DNA from: Halorussus pelagicus
GTDB taxonomy: Archaea; Halobacteriota; Halobacteria; Halobacteriales; Haladaptataceae
Direction of reading: 5' to 3'
NCBI RefSeq assembly: GCF_004087835.1
Contig: NZ_CP035120.1
Coordinates: 239,358-303,357 of the forward strand
DNA: 64,000 nucleotides
Shown: positions 45,545 to 54,327 of the stretch, in pieces
Position numbering within the stretch: position 1 is the stretch's first letter
How the letters are laid out: every line of letters begins with the position of its first letter
The notes under the pieces: generated by a model
Seen by the model: the letters and a program-made list of their open reading frames with translations, nothing else
The model's database searches: none
What the model was told of the DNA's origin: nothing
Made by a program: the position numbers and the translations under genes

Positions 45545-47113
45545 TTACCCCCGCTCGAACAGCACCGCGAAGCACAGCACCGCGACCAGCAGGAGCGCAA
45601 CCGCCAACCGGGCGCGCCACGCGGGCGGCGAGAACGACACCGACCCCATAGTGAACGCGGTCAGGGTCGCCAGCGCGACGCCGCCAGCGCCGACGAGCAG
45701 GCCGCCGACCGCGTGGGCCGCCTCGCCAGCGCGCGTCTCGGCGTCTCGGCCGATTTTCGCGCCGACTTCGACGGCGTTCGACCCGAGGTCGTGGACCGCC
45801 AGCGCGGCGGCGACCCCGGCGAAGACGGCGATGGCGGACCCGCCGTCGTCGGCGACGACCAGCGTGGCGACCGTCAGCGCCCCGCCAGCGACCGCGAATC
45901 CGCCCGCGGAGTCGGTCCCGACCCACGGCGAGATGGCTACCGCGAGGATTCCCTGCGCGAACGCGACGGCGAAGAGGACGAGCGCGAGACCGCCCGCGAG
46001 CGCCCCGGTCGGGCCGACCACCTCGACGGTCTCGGCCCACCCGGACCCGGCGACCGACGCCAGCGCGTCGCCGGGCGCGAGCGCCAGCAGGGCCGCGACG
46101 CCGAGCGCCACGAGTCCGCCCGCGGCGTGGGCCACCGCTCGCGGCGGGTCTCTCCCGGCCCACTCCACGAAGAGGAGTTGCACGCTCCGAGCGAGCAGGA
46201 CGACGAGGAGACTGCCGACCAGCGCGGCCAGCGGCAGGTGGAGAATGCCCGAGACCAACAGGAGTTCGAGCGCGTCGCCCAAAATCGACAGCGAGTCGAG
46301 GAACGCGCCGAACCACGCCGGACCCCACGACGAGAGCGCGAGCAGGACTTGCAGGCCCAGCACCGCCCAGTAGCCCCGCGGCACCTCCCAGAGCCGAACG
46401 TCGAACCGTTCGAGGACCGCGGCCCGGACGTTCCGATTCTCGGGGAGCCAGCCGTCGAGGACCGGCACGGCCCAGTGGACCAACTCGCTGATGGCTAGCA
46501 GTTCCAACTGGAGGACGACCACCAGCGAAAGCGCGCTCGACGCCGCGACGGCGACGAGTTCGCCGCCGACGACGCCGAACGTCTTGCCGAACAGGTTCGC
46601 GTACAGGCAGAGCGCGAGAACGCTCCCGACCAACAGCACCGTTGCCGAGCGCCAGAGCGACCGGATGGCCGGGCGCTCGACTCGCTCGTCGAACGAGACG
46701 ACGGCGTTGGTCGCGGCCGCCGCGACGCCCCCGCCGACGAGCAGGGCGACTGCGCCGCCGCCCAGCGCTGTCACGATTGCGAAGGCGGCCACGCCAGCGA
46801 CGAGACAGACGCTGCCGACCGCTCGCCGGGCGTTCGTCTCCGACTGGATGGCTCGGACGCCGAGCGCGGCCAGCGCGCCGCTTGCGATGCTCGCCGCGAC
46901 GCTCGGCGCGGTTCCGGACGCGCCCCCGAGCGCGAGACCCGCGAGCGCCGCCACCAGCACCGCGAGGGTTCCGCTGAATGGCGTCGCGCGGCGCTCCGGA
47001 GCGGCGTCCTCCCCGCTCTCGGTTTCGGTGTTCGTTCCGTCGCCGATTCCGTCACCCATTCCGTCGTCGGTCGGGTCGATGTCGCCGTTCGCGTCGTTCA
47101 CGTCGAAACTCAT
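45545..47113 (-). CDS. Large membrane protein (DUF7519-like)
   Basis: 522 residues with about 14 hydrophobic helices, no enzyme motif. It is the last gene of a four-gene unit: its ATG at 47113 overlaps the DUF58 stop by four bases (ATGA). I recall this family only from DUF58/MoxR neighbourhoods in haloarchaea. Probably a membrane partner of that system; exact function unknown. Confidence 0.72.
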   Translation of the reverse strand: MSFDVNDANGDIDPTDDGMGDGIGDGTNTETESGEDAAPERRATPFSGTLAVLVAALAGLALGGASGTAPSVAASIASGALAALGVRAIQSETNARRAVGSVCLVAGVAAFAIVTALGGGAVALLVGGGVAAAATNAVVSFDERVERPAIRSLWRSATVLLVGSVLALCLYANLFGKTFGVVGGELVAVAASSALSLVVVLQLELLAISELVHWAVPVLDGWLPENRNVRAAVLERFDVRLWEVPRGYWAVLGLQVLLALSSWGPAWFGAFLDSLSILGDALELLLVSGILHLPLAALVGSLLVVLLARSVQLLFVEWAGRDPPRAVAHAAGGLVALGVAALLALAPGDALASVAGSGWAETVEVVGPTGALAGGLALVLFAVAFAQGILAVAISPWVGTDSAGGFAVAGGALTVATLVVADDGGSAIAVFAGVAAALAVHDLGSNAVEVGAKIGRDAETRAGEAAHAVGGLLVGAGGVALATLTAFTMGSVSFSPPAWRARLAVALLLVAVLCFAVLFERG

Positions 47114-48687
47114 CCTGACCACCTCGCTGTCGCCTTCGAGACCGCACTTCGAATCGGTTCGTCGGGCGACCAGTCTACGACCCGAACCGGGCCGCGCAGG
47201 TCGCTGAGTCGTCGCTCGCGCTCGATTCGCTCGACGGTGCCGCCGGTCGTGCCCGAGTCGGCCACGTTCGGACTCACGACGGTCACGGCGTGGCCGTAGG
47301 CGCTGAATCGCTCGGCGACTTCGACCGCGTAGTCGTCGGCCATCGGCGAGAGGAAGACGACCTGCGCGCCGTCGGGGAGTCGCTTGCGGAGCGTCTCGAA
47401 TCTGGACTCGTTGGCCCGCTGGCGTCGGTTCGAGTCGAACATACTCGCGCCGTGGTCGCTCGCCTCCAACGTCGCGTCGAGTTCCGCGCGAATGCGGGCC
47501 AGTTGCCCGTCGCCGCCGGGTTCGAGGTAGCGTTCGCTCGGGCCGAACAGCGCCAGTCCCACGCGGTCGTTGCGCCGGGCGAACGCCTCGGCGAGTCGCT
47601 CGGCGGCGTACTCGCTCAGTTCCGCGGCGTCGGGTTCGCCCGACCGGCGCGCGACGTGGGCGGGCGTCCGTGCGTCCACGACGACGACCACCGTCGCGGC
47701 GCGCGTCTCCCGGAAGTCCACGGTCGTCAACTCGCGGGTCTTGGCGTAGCGCTTCCAGTCGATTCGGCTCATCGGGTCAGAGGGCTGGTACTCGCGCGTG
47801 GCGTAGAACTCCACGCCCTCGCCGCCCGAGTCGGTCGTGAGTTGGCCGGGGTACGAGGAGGTCTCGGCCGGGAGCGGCACGTCGTCGGCCCGTGTCTCGC
47901 AGGTTATCGTGGCCGTCTCGTCGGAGTCGTGCGCGTCGGCGAGTGCGGCCTCGCAGGTCCGCCGGCGTTCGGCGCTCGCGCTGACGTTCCGGGCGAGCAG
48001 TCGCGTCTCGCCGAACTCGTGGGTGCCGCGCCGCGCGCGGACCTCGTAGGAGAACGCCGCCGTCTCGCCGGGTTGGAGGCTGGTACAGAGACGGGGCGAC
48101 CCCGTGGAGACGCCCAGTTGCTCGGGGACGCCGTCCACGATTCGGAGGTCAGGAATCGGCTCCTCGCCCTCGTTTCGGAGCGCCAGCGTGACTTCCACCT
48201 CGTCGCTCGGTAGGGGCGACCGGTCAGAAATGGTGCGCTCGACTGCCACTGAGACCTCCGGCGCTCGGGTGCCGTAGCGGTAGGCCGCGTAGGCGAACCC
48301 GACCGCGGCCGCGAGGAACATCGTCGTGTTCTTCGTCAGGATGCCGCCAGCGCCCGCGAGGAGCGCCACCGTCGTTCCGGGGTCCCACCGCGGGCCGATT
48401 CTGGTCTCCGGCGGCTGGTCGTCGCTCTCGGTCGATTCCTCGGTGGTCGGCTCTTCGTCGGTCGTCTCGTCGCTCGTTTCCGGTTCGTCGTCCGCCGACG
48501 CGTCGCTCGCGTCGTCATCGTCTGTCGAATCGTCGTCATCGACTCCGTCGCCGTCGCCGCCGCTCATCGCTTGGAAGACTTCTCGGGTGAGCATATCGTG
48601 GCCCGGTCTCACGGTCCAGAAATCTTCCATGTGGGCAACTGCGAAGACTCTGAGCGCGACCAACGGGGTGGCGATGCCGAGATTCAT
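47110..48687 (-). CDS. DUF58 domain protein
   Basis: 525 residues. An acidic N-terminal segment, two membrane helices (about 95-125), then a DUF58 domain whose core is EFYATREYQPSDPMSRIDWK followed by RYAKTRELTTVDFRE. A VWA-like fold follows (TVVVVVDARTPAHV). DUF58 proteins usually work with a MoxR AAA+ chaperone in assembling or activating other complexes. It overlaps the preceding gene by four bases (ATGA), so the cluster is translationally coupled. No MoxR is in the window. Confidence 0.88.
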   Translation of the reverse strand: MNLGIATPLVALRVFAVAHMEDFWTVRPGHDMLTREVFQAMSGGDGDGVDDDDSTDDDDASDASADDEPETSDETTDEEPTTEESTESDDQPPETRIGPRWDPGTTVALLAGAGGILTKNTTMFLAAAVGFAYAAYRYGTRAPEVSVAVERTISDRSPLPSDEVEVTLALRNEGEEPIPDLRIVDGVPEQLGVSTGSPRLCTSLQPGETAAFSYEVRARRGTHEFGETRLLARNVSASAERRRTCEAALADAHDSDETATITCETRADDVPLPAETSSYPGQLTTDSGGEGVEFYATREYQPSDPMSRIDWKRYAKTRELTTVDFRETRAATVVVVVDARTPAHVARRSGEPDAAELSEYAAERLAEAFARRNDRVGLALFGPSERYLEPGGDGQLARIRAELDATLEASDHGASMFDSNRRQRANESRFETLRKRLPDGAQVVFLSPMADDYAVEVAERFSAYGHAVTVVSPNVADSGTTGGTVERIERERRLSDLRGPVRVVDWSPDEPIRSAVSKATARWSG

Positions 48688-49487
48688 CGCGCCACCTCCC
48701 GGTCGCGCTCGGTCTCGCGGGCGAATCTTTCGGATTCGCCCGCGAGGTTGTCTGTGTCGTCGGCGAGGTCGTCCAGTTCGCTATCGAACCTGTGCGGGCC
48801 GCCGTCGAAGCGGCTTGCTTCGCTGCTTTCGCCGCCGTTCGCGGTCTCCCCTTGGTCGATGGCGTCGATTGCTTCGACCGCGTGGGTCGCCCACCGCTCG
48901 AAGCGCTCGCCGCTGGCCCAGTCCCGGATTCGGGTCCGGAGCGGCGCGAGATGTCGCCCGCCGAGGAAAGCCGCCGCGCGGGGGTCGTCGGTCCACGACC
49001 CCGCGCTGATGCGCTCGGCCGCGCGCTCCTCGTCGATTCGCTCGGCGTCGGCGACCACCGCGATTGCGGTCTCCCGGATGCGATTCTGGGCAGTCCGGCG
49101 GCGCGAACTGAACTTCCGGGTGTCCTCGCGGTTCGCGTTGAACACCGAATCTATCTGCTCGCCGGTGGTCCGATGCTCCTCGAAGTAGGCCCGCTCCGGT
49201 TCTCTCGCGGGCGCCCACTCGGCGAGCCGGTCGTTCTCGTCGTCGCTCGCCGGGGTCGCGCTCGCTCGGAGCGCCTGCATGCCGAGAAGTCCGGCGGCTC
49301 CGGCGACGACGAAAATCGAGGCGGGCGAGGCGAGAACCGTCGAGAGCGGCCGGAAGACGGCGGCCGGAAACAGCCACGGCAGGAAGGCGACGCCGACCGC
49401 CAGCGCCAGCGACCCGCCGCCGATGACGGCGAGCGTCCGGCGCTGTTGGAGTTTCGCGCTCGCTCGGCCGAGCAGTCGCGGAATCAC
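48684..49487 (-). CDS. Membrane protein of the DUF58 cluster (DUF7269-like)
   Basis: 267 residues. Two to three membrane helices lie in the first 85 residues; the rest is charged and helical (EEHRTTGEQIDSVFNANRED) with no recognised enzyme motif. Start GTG overlaps the previous stop by four bases (GTGA). I recall this family between DUF4129 and DUF58 genes in haloarchaea. Confidence 0.72.
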   Translation of the reverse strand: MIPRLLGRASAKLQQRRTLAVIGGGSLALAVGVAFLPWLFPAAVFRPLSTVLASPASIFVVAGAAGLLGMQALRASATPASDDENDRLAEWAPAREPERAYFEEHRTTGEQIDSVFNANREDTRKFSSRRRTAQNRIRETAIAVVADAERIDEERAAERISAGSWTDDPRAAAFLGGRHLAPLRTRIRDWASGERFERWATHAVEAIDAIDQGETANGGESSEASRFDGGPHRFDSELDDLADDTDNLAGESERFARETERDREVAR

Positions 49488-50557
49488 TTCTCGTCACCCC
49501 GCCAGTAGTCGCGGAGTCGGTCGAGCGCCGAGCGCGCCGAGTCGGTTCGCTCGTCTCGGGGGAGGTCGCCGTATCGGACCTCCCGGAAGGAGTCGGTGAG
49601 TCGCCGGACGGCCTCGTCGGGGAACCCCCGACGGGCGGCGGCCCGCGCGACTTCGCCCGGTGTCCGAGCGCGCCGGTTCCGGACTGGCACGCGGTCGCGC
49701 ATAGTTTCCCACGCCTCTTCGACGGTGGGCGGGACCGGGTCGGCCTGCTCGTCGGATGAAGTCGAGCGATTTCGGTCGTCGCCGTCGTCGCTCCCGCCGC
49801 GACCCAGGCTCGGCATGCTGACGTTGCCGAGACCGGAGAAGACGCCGAGACCCGCGCTCAGTCCGGCGAGCGCGCGCGGAATCGACGTGACGGTCAGCGC
49901 GAGACCCTTCGCGCCGATTCGGAACGCCTCGGCGGTGCCGCGTCCGGCGGCCCCGAGGACGCTCCCGAGGCTTCGGCCGACCGCTCCGGCGAGCGACGCG
50001 GCATCGTCCAACAGTCGCGGAACCGACGATGAGAGGGCCACAATTGTCGCCATCGTCCGAGCCGGTATCCGCCCGACGAGCGCGCCAAGGGGCGTCCCGC
50101 CGATGGTGAGCGTAAACGGGAGCGCTCCGGCGGCCCGACTGCTGACTTCGAGGACGCCAGTGGAGAACCCGACGAGCGCGAGGAGACCGACCAGTCCGAA
50201 CAGTCCGGTGGCGGCCGTCACGAACAGGTCGGCTCCGGCGAACGGACTGGAACCGCTGGGCGCGGTCCCGGTCGTCGTTGTCGTGGCCGTGGTCGTCGTC
50301 GTAGTCGTCGTTTCGTCTCCGCCGTCGGACGTGGTCGTCTCGGCGTCCTGCGCCGTCGTGGCGGGCGGAGCGGTCGCTTCGGTGGTCTGTCGGGGCGCGT
50401 CGGTGCCGCCTCCGCCGGGGGCGTCCGCGGCGTCGCCACCGACCCCGACGCCAGCGGGTTGACTCCCGAAACCGCTGGCGGGCAGGAGGGTGGCGGCGAG
50501 GGCGACCGCGAGGACGCAGAGGGCGGCGAGGGCGGCGCGGCGGCGTTCGCGGGACAC
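49484..50557 (-). CDS. DUF4129 domain protein, first gene of the cluster
   Basis: 357 residues with a GTG start. A signal-like helix (RRRAALAALCVLAVALAATL), a long Thr-rich linker (about 60-95), two further membrane helices, and a C-terminal helical DUF4129 domain (VEEAWETMRDRVPVRNRRAR, then DEAVRRLTDSFREVRYGDLP). DUF4129 sits next to transglutaminase and DUF58 genes in many archaea and bacteria. Its function is unknown; the cluster may process or assemble surface proteins. Confidence 0.82.
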   Translation of the reverse strand: MSRERRRAALAALCVLAVALAATLLPASGFGSQPAGVGVGGDAADAPGGGGTDAPRQTTEATAPPATTAQDAETTTSDGGDETTTTTTTTATTTTTGTAPSGSSPFAGADLFVTAATGLFGLVGLLALVGFSTGVLEVSSRAAGALPFTLTIGGTPLGALVGRIPARTMATIVALSSSVPRLLDDAASLAGAVGRSLGSVLGAAGRGTAEAFRIGAKGLALTVTSIPRALAGLSAGLGVFSGLGNVSMPSLGRGGSDDGDDRNRSTSSDEQADPVPPTVEEAWETMRDRVPVRNRRARTPGEVARAAARRGFPDEAVRRLTDSFREVRYGDLPRDERTDSARSALDRLRDYWRGDEK

Positions 50558-50626
50558 GAAAGAGACGAAAACTTTCAGTCAAATATATCTTCCCTCTCCA
50601 ACATAGATGTAATCTGTCTGCCCTCC

Positions 50627-51778
50627 ATGTCACGAGACGCTTCCCCGAACCCCGGCCCGCCCGACGACGCCAACGACGCCAGCAACGCCGACTCAACCGG
50701 AATCGCCGACTCCTCCGGCGAGACGCTCGGCCTGACTCACCGCATCGCGCTCACGCTCGCGCTGGTGCTGGCCGCCGACGCGGCGTTCGTTGCCGTCCTC
50801 GCGTACCTGTTCCGGCCGTGGCTGGTCGCGGTGGTCGGAGCGGGGTCGGCGTCGTGGCTCGCGCTCGTGGCGCTCGTTGCGCCCGCGACGCTCGCACTCG
50901 CGTGGGCGCAACTCCGGTACACGCGCCGGGAGGCGCTCGCGGCGGCCGACGCCCGGCCGGTCTCGGAGACCGAGTACCCGGACCTCCACGCTCGCGTTCG
51001 CCGACTCGCCCAGACCGCGGGCGTGACCCCACCGCGGGTCGCCGTCGCGGAGACCGATGTAGCTAACAGCTTCACGGTCGGCGATTTGCGGGACGGAACC
51101 GTGGTCGTCTCGACCGGACTGCTCGATGCGCTCTCGGAGTCCGAACTTGACGCGGTGCTGGCCCACGAACTCGCGCACCTCCAGAACCGCGACGCGGCGG
51201 TGATGACGCTGGCCACCTTCCTTCCGGCGCTGGCCAACGACGACTACTCGTTCGTCGCCGACGCGCCGGGTCCCGTCCGGTCGCTCGCGCTCGGCGTCGC
51301 CGCAATCGCAGGCTACGCGGCCAGCACTGCATTGGTCGGCGCGCCGCCGTTCAGCGTCGCCTCGCTGGTCGCGTTCGCTGGGTTCGTCGGATTCACGGTG
51401 TTGTTCGGCGGGGTCGCGCTCGGCCTGCTGGCGCTCCCGGTCGCGGTTCTGAGCGGCTACCTCTCGCGCTATCGGGAGTTTGCGGCGGACCGTGCCGGGG
51501 CGCTGACCGCGGGCGACCCCGCGGCGATGGCCAGCGCCTTGGAGACGTTGGACGCCGACGCGCCCGCCCACCCCACCGAGGACGCGCGGGCCAGCGGCGT
51601 CCGGGAACTCTGTTTTCTACCTCACGGCGTCGTCGCGCCCGAGGAGTCGGACGGCGAGGACGCGACTGAGGACCCTCTTTCCGGCCTGCCAATCGAGGTG
51701 CCGACGCATCCGGCGACCGCGGAGCGAGTCGCGCGACTCCGGGACCTCGCGGGCGAGAGCGGCGACGAGTATCGGTAG
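50627..51778 (+). CDS. htpX: M48-family membrane zinc protease
   Basis: 383 residues with about four membrane helices. The zinc site is HELAHLQNRD (His180, Glu181, His184) and the third ligand is in YREFAADRAGAL. It degrades misfolded membrane proteins in the HtpX/Ste24 manner. The ATG at 50627 (MSRDASPNPG) is used; the open frame upstream covers the divergent promoter, where an AAATATATCTT box (about 50581-50591) lies between this gene and the DUF4129 cluster. Confidence 0.9.
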   Translation: MSRDASPNPGPPDDANDASNADSTGIADSSGETLGLTHRIALTLALVLAADAAFVAVLAYLFRPWLVAVVGAGSASWLALVALVAPATLALAWAQLRYTRREALAAADARPVSETEYPDLHARVRRLAQTAGVTPPRVAVAETDVANSFTVGDLRDGTVVVSTGLLDALSESELDAVLAHELAHLQNRDAAVMTLATFLPALANDDYSFVADAPGPVRSLALGVAAIAGYAASTALVGAPPFSVASLVAFAGFVGFTVLFGGVALGLLALPVAVLSGYLSRYREFAADRAGALTAGDPAAMASALETLDADAPAHPTEDARASGVRELCFLPHGVVAPEESDGEDATEDPLSGLPIEVPTHPATAERVARLRDLAGESGDEYR

Positions 51779-51829
51779 GCGTCGTCTCGGTCGGTTCTAT
51801 TCGCGGGAAACTATCGTGGTCGGGACGCG

Positions 51830-52699
51830 CTACGGTTTGTGGTCTCGGAGCGTCGCCAGTCCGGTCGCCATCAGTCGCCGCGTGATGACGACGAGACCGT
51901 TCTCGAACCCGCGGCCGAAGATGGCCCGTTCCATCTGACCGTCCTCGTGTATCGAACTCAGGAGTATCGTCTCGCGGTCCATCAGCAACATCCGGCCGAT
52001 GGCCACCTCGCCGTCGGTGCCATCGTCGTGAAGCCAGTCGAGTTCGGAGAGGAACACCTCCGCGTTCGGGACCTTCTCCCGGAGTTCGTCGCGCAACGCC
52101 GTGGTGACCGTTCCGACGAGGACCGGGACGCCCCGCTCGGCGGTCTCGTTCAGTCGCTCGACCAACTCCTCGGTGACGACCGACGGCGAACTGACAACGA
52201 GGACCACCTCGCTCTCGGCGTCCTCTAGGAGTTGGAGCGTGCGAGTCGTGATTCCCTCCTTGCCCGACAGCGACCAGACCTCGTGGGTCACTTTGTCCCC
52301 GGACGGGTTCGCGGGTTCGATGTCGTCGAGGGTTTCCTCTAACTCGTCCACGCGAGACTCGTACTGCCGCCGGAGCGTCTTGGCGGCCTCTTCGAGCGGA
52401 ACCGCTCGGTACTGGCGCGGGTTCGTGTGTTGGATTTCCACGAGTCCCTGCGCCTCCAACACGCGAATCGCGTCGTACACCCGCGTTCGGGGCACGTCCG
52501 CGATTTCGCTTACCTCCTTGGCAGTCGCCGTCTCCTTGCGCATCAGGGCGACGAAACACTTCGCCTCGTACTCTTTCAGGCCGAGTTGCTGGAGTAATCC
52601 AGCGGCCTGTTCTTGTTTGTCGTTATCGACCATGGTGTCCCAACCACCACCGGGAAATCCCGGAGATACGGATGTTTGGGGACTCTCGCCTTTAGGCAT
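51830..52699 (-). CDS. TrmB-type transcription regulator
   Basis: 289 residues from the ATG at 52699. An N-terminal TrmB winged helix (LGLKEYEAKCFVALMRKETA, then EIADVPRTRVYDAIRVLEA), a coiled-coil linker, and a C-terminal PLD-like sensor domain. TrmB proteins usually control sugar uptake and metabolism. A later ATG at 52633 (MVDNDKQEQA) is an alternative start. The gene faces the M48 gene tail to tail. Confidence 0.86.
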   Translation of the reverse strand: MPKGESPQTSVSPGFPGGGWDTMVDNDKQEQAAGLLQQLGLKEYEAKCFVALMRKETATAKEVSEIADVPRTRVYDAIRVLEAQGLVEIQHTNPRQYRAVPLEEAAKTLRRQYESRVDELEETLDDIEPANPSGDKVTHEVWSLSGKEGITTRTLQLLEDAESEVVLVVSSPSVVTEELVERLNETAERGVPVLVGTVTTALRDELREKVPNAEVFLSELDWLHDDGTDGEVAIGRMLLMDRETILLSSIHEDGQMERAIFGRGFENGLVVITRRLMATGLATLRDHKP

Positions 52700-53156
52700 T
52701 GTCGTGTCTCGCCACTCGTTTTTGCTACCCTTCCGACGAGGTCTCATTCTCCGCTCGACGTGATATGTCTAACACAAATCGGCGTTTCCTATTTCACTCA
52801 TTTAATCACACAAGCTACATAGGTTCGGCCTTCAAAGAGAATCTTGACACGCGGCTAGTAGTGTCCCAACCACTTACTTCGCCGCGTGTCCACTTCACAA
52901 CGACTAGACGCGTCTTTTGCGGAAATCTCTCGCTCGCTCGACCTACAACTCGTCCGACTCGAAGCCACTCGAACCGTGACCTCGACCTGTGAGGAACTGG
53001 GTAAACCGTGCTACAGGCCGTCACGAGACATCTACCGCCGGTTTCAATTTTCCACCACAGTCCGTGTCGTATCAGTGAGGACTCGGTACAACGCCGAACT
53101 AATCCGTCTCTCGCCCGAATAGTTGATAGCATGATGACTCTCCGCTGGGAGCGACA
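52700..53156. other. Intergenic region without a confident gene
   Basis: 457 bases, AT-richer than its neighbours. A frame from a GTG at 52886 (78 codons) has basic, patternless content. Promoters for the TrmB gene (left) and the winged-helix gene (right) must lie here; GAGAATCTTGACAC near 52839 shows nothing diagnostic. Confidence 0.4.
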
Positions 53157-53477
53157 ATGAACGACGACCCCGACCTGATGGATCGCTCGCTGGCCTTGCT
53201 AGCGAGCGAAGAGCGGCGGAAAGTGATCGAATACTTCGACCGCAACGATACTGAGTCGGCGTCGGTCGAAGCTCTGATGGAGTACCTCGTGCGGACGAAG
53301 GTCGAAACCGACGGCGGAGCGCCCTCGACTTCGAAGCCGAAGGCCGAACTCCACCACGTTCACCTGCCGAAGTTGGCGGAGTACGGCGTCGTCGAGTATG
53401 ACGCGCGGTCGGGCGAAGTCCGGTACTGTCCCGACGAGAAACTGGAGGCCATCGTCGGGTTCGTGTCCGAGCTGTAG
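53157..53477 (+). CDS. DUF7344-type winged-helix protein
   Basis: 106 residues. A haloarchaeal winged helix: RSLALLASEERRKVIEYFDR, then AELHHVHLPKLAEYGVVEYD and an acidic tail. The HHVHLPKLxxYGVV motif is the family hallmark. It probably regulates transcription or acts as a small DNA-binding adaptor. A close relative lies at 53866-54234, pointing the other way. Confidence 0.78.
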   Translation: MNDDPDLMDRSLALLASEERRKVIEYFDRNDTESASVEALMEYLVRTKVETDGGAPSTSKPKAELHHVHLPKLAEYGVVEYDARSGEVRYCPDEKLEAIVGFVSEL

Positions 53478-53604
53478 GTTCGAATCGCGGTGTCGTGACG
53501 GCTCGAAGCGACGGGCGAAACTGCGGGGAGTCATCCACCGCGCCAGCGCGCGGCGCGCGCTGGCGACGCGACGCCGTGTGGAAAATTCGGATAGAGACGC
53601 GATT

Positions 53605-53790
53605 CTACTCTTCGCTCTCGTCGTCGCCGTTAATCGTAATTTCTGTGGGTTCGCTCGCCACGTCTTCCCACTCCCCGGTCTCGCCGTCGCCTCGGGAGCC
53701 GAGGACGTAACCGACCGCGAAGGTCAGCGCGAGCAGAACCAGCGTTCCGAACCGTGACCGACCGCCGTCAGTCTGCGTTTCTGTCGCCAT
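53605..53790 (-). CDS. Small membrane protein
   Basis: 61 residues. One hydrophobic helix (FGTLVLLALTFAVGYVLGS) between a polar N-terminus and an acidic tail (EDVASEPTEITINGDDESEE). It sits between the two DUF7344-type genes. Function unknown. Confidence 0.62.
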   Translation of the reverse strand: MATETQTDGGRSRFGTLVLLALTFAVGYVLGSRGDGETGEWEDVASEPTEITINGDDESEE

Positions 53791-53865
53791 ACTCTACTTC
53801 ACGGGCGAGAGGACTTTGCGGTTGCGGCGTCACTCCTTGTCGTTTCACCCCCCAATTTTGCCGGG

Positions 53866-54234
53866 TTACCCTTCGTGTCGTCGAATCTTGTCGAGAAAGC
53901 TCGTGAGTGGCGGTTCGACCGTAATTTCGGTCACTTTCCCCTCGTCGGTGTCGTAGACGATGATTCCGGCCTCCTCCAGTTTCGGCAGGTGGGTGTGGTG
54001 GAGCGCGGTGGCTATCTGGGTCCGTTTTATCATCGACACCTTGTCGGGCGGTTGCTGGAACTCTCGGCCCGCGACTTGGTCGGTCAGGCCTTCGAGCGTT
54101 ACCGGCACGGGCAGGCCGTCGAGACACGCGAGGCAATGGCGTCGATACCGGTCGCTAAGGAGCGTCAATACGTCGTCGAGTTCGAGTGACCCGCCGCGAT
54201 TTTCGTCGCTTCCAGCGGCGGGGTCGCCGGTCAT
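53866..54234 (-). CDS. DUF7344-type winged-helix protein
   Basis: 122 residues from the ATG at 54234. LDDVLTLLSDRYRRHCLACL then ATALHHTHLPKLEEAGIIVY and a C-terminal FLDKIRRHEG. The HHTHLPKLEEAGI motif matches the relative at 53157-53477. It starts 94 bases from the sufB stop, both on the minus strand. Likely a transcription regulator; target unknown. Confidence 0.8.
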   Translation of the reverse strand: MTGDPAAGSDENRGGSLELDDVLTLLSDRYRRHCLACLDGLPVPVTLEGLTDQVAGREFQQPPDKVSMIKRTQIATALHHTHLPKLEEAGIIVYDTDEGKVTEITVEPPLTSFLDKIRRHEG

Positions 54235-54327
54235 ACCCGACAATTTTCTTTCTCCCTTAAACGGCTATCGCATTCGGTCGGGCGTCGAATATCGGCAGAA
54301 GAAGTCTAGACGGCGGACTTTCGGCGC

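Noticed and set aside
52886..53122. 78-codon frame with a GTG start
   Set aside because: Basic, patternless sequence in an AT-richer spacer with no promoter or domain; not counted as a gene.
53478..53500. GGTTCGAATCGCGG resembling a tRNA T-loop
   Set aside because: No acceptor stem, D-loop or anticodon arm lies at the right distance; it is the end of a small gene and its spacer.
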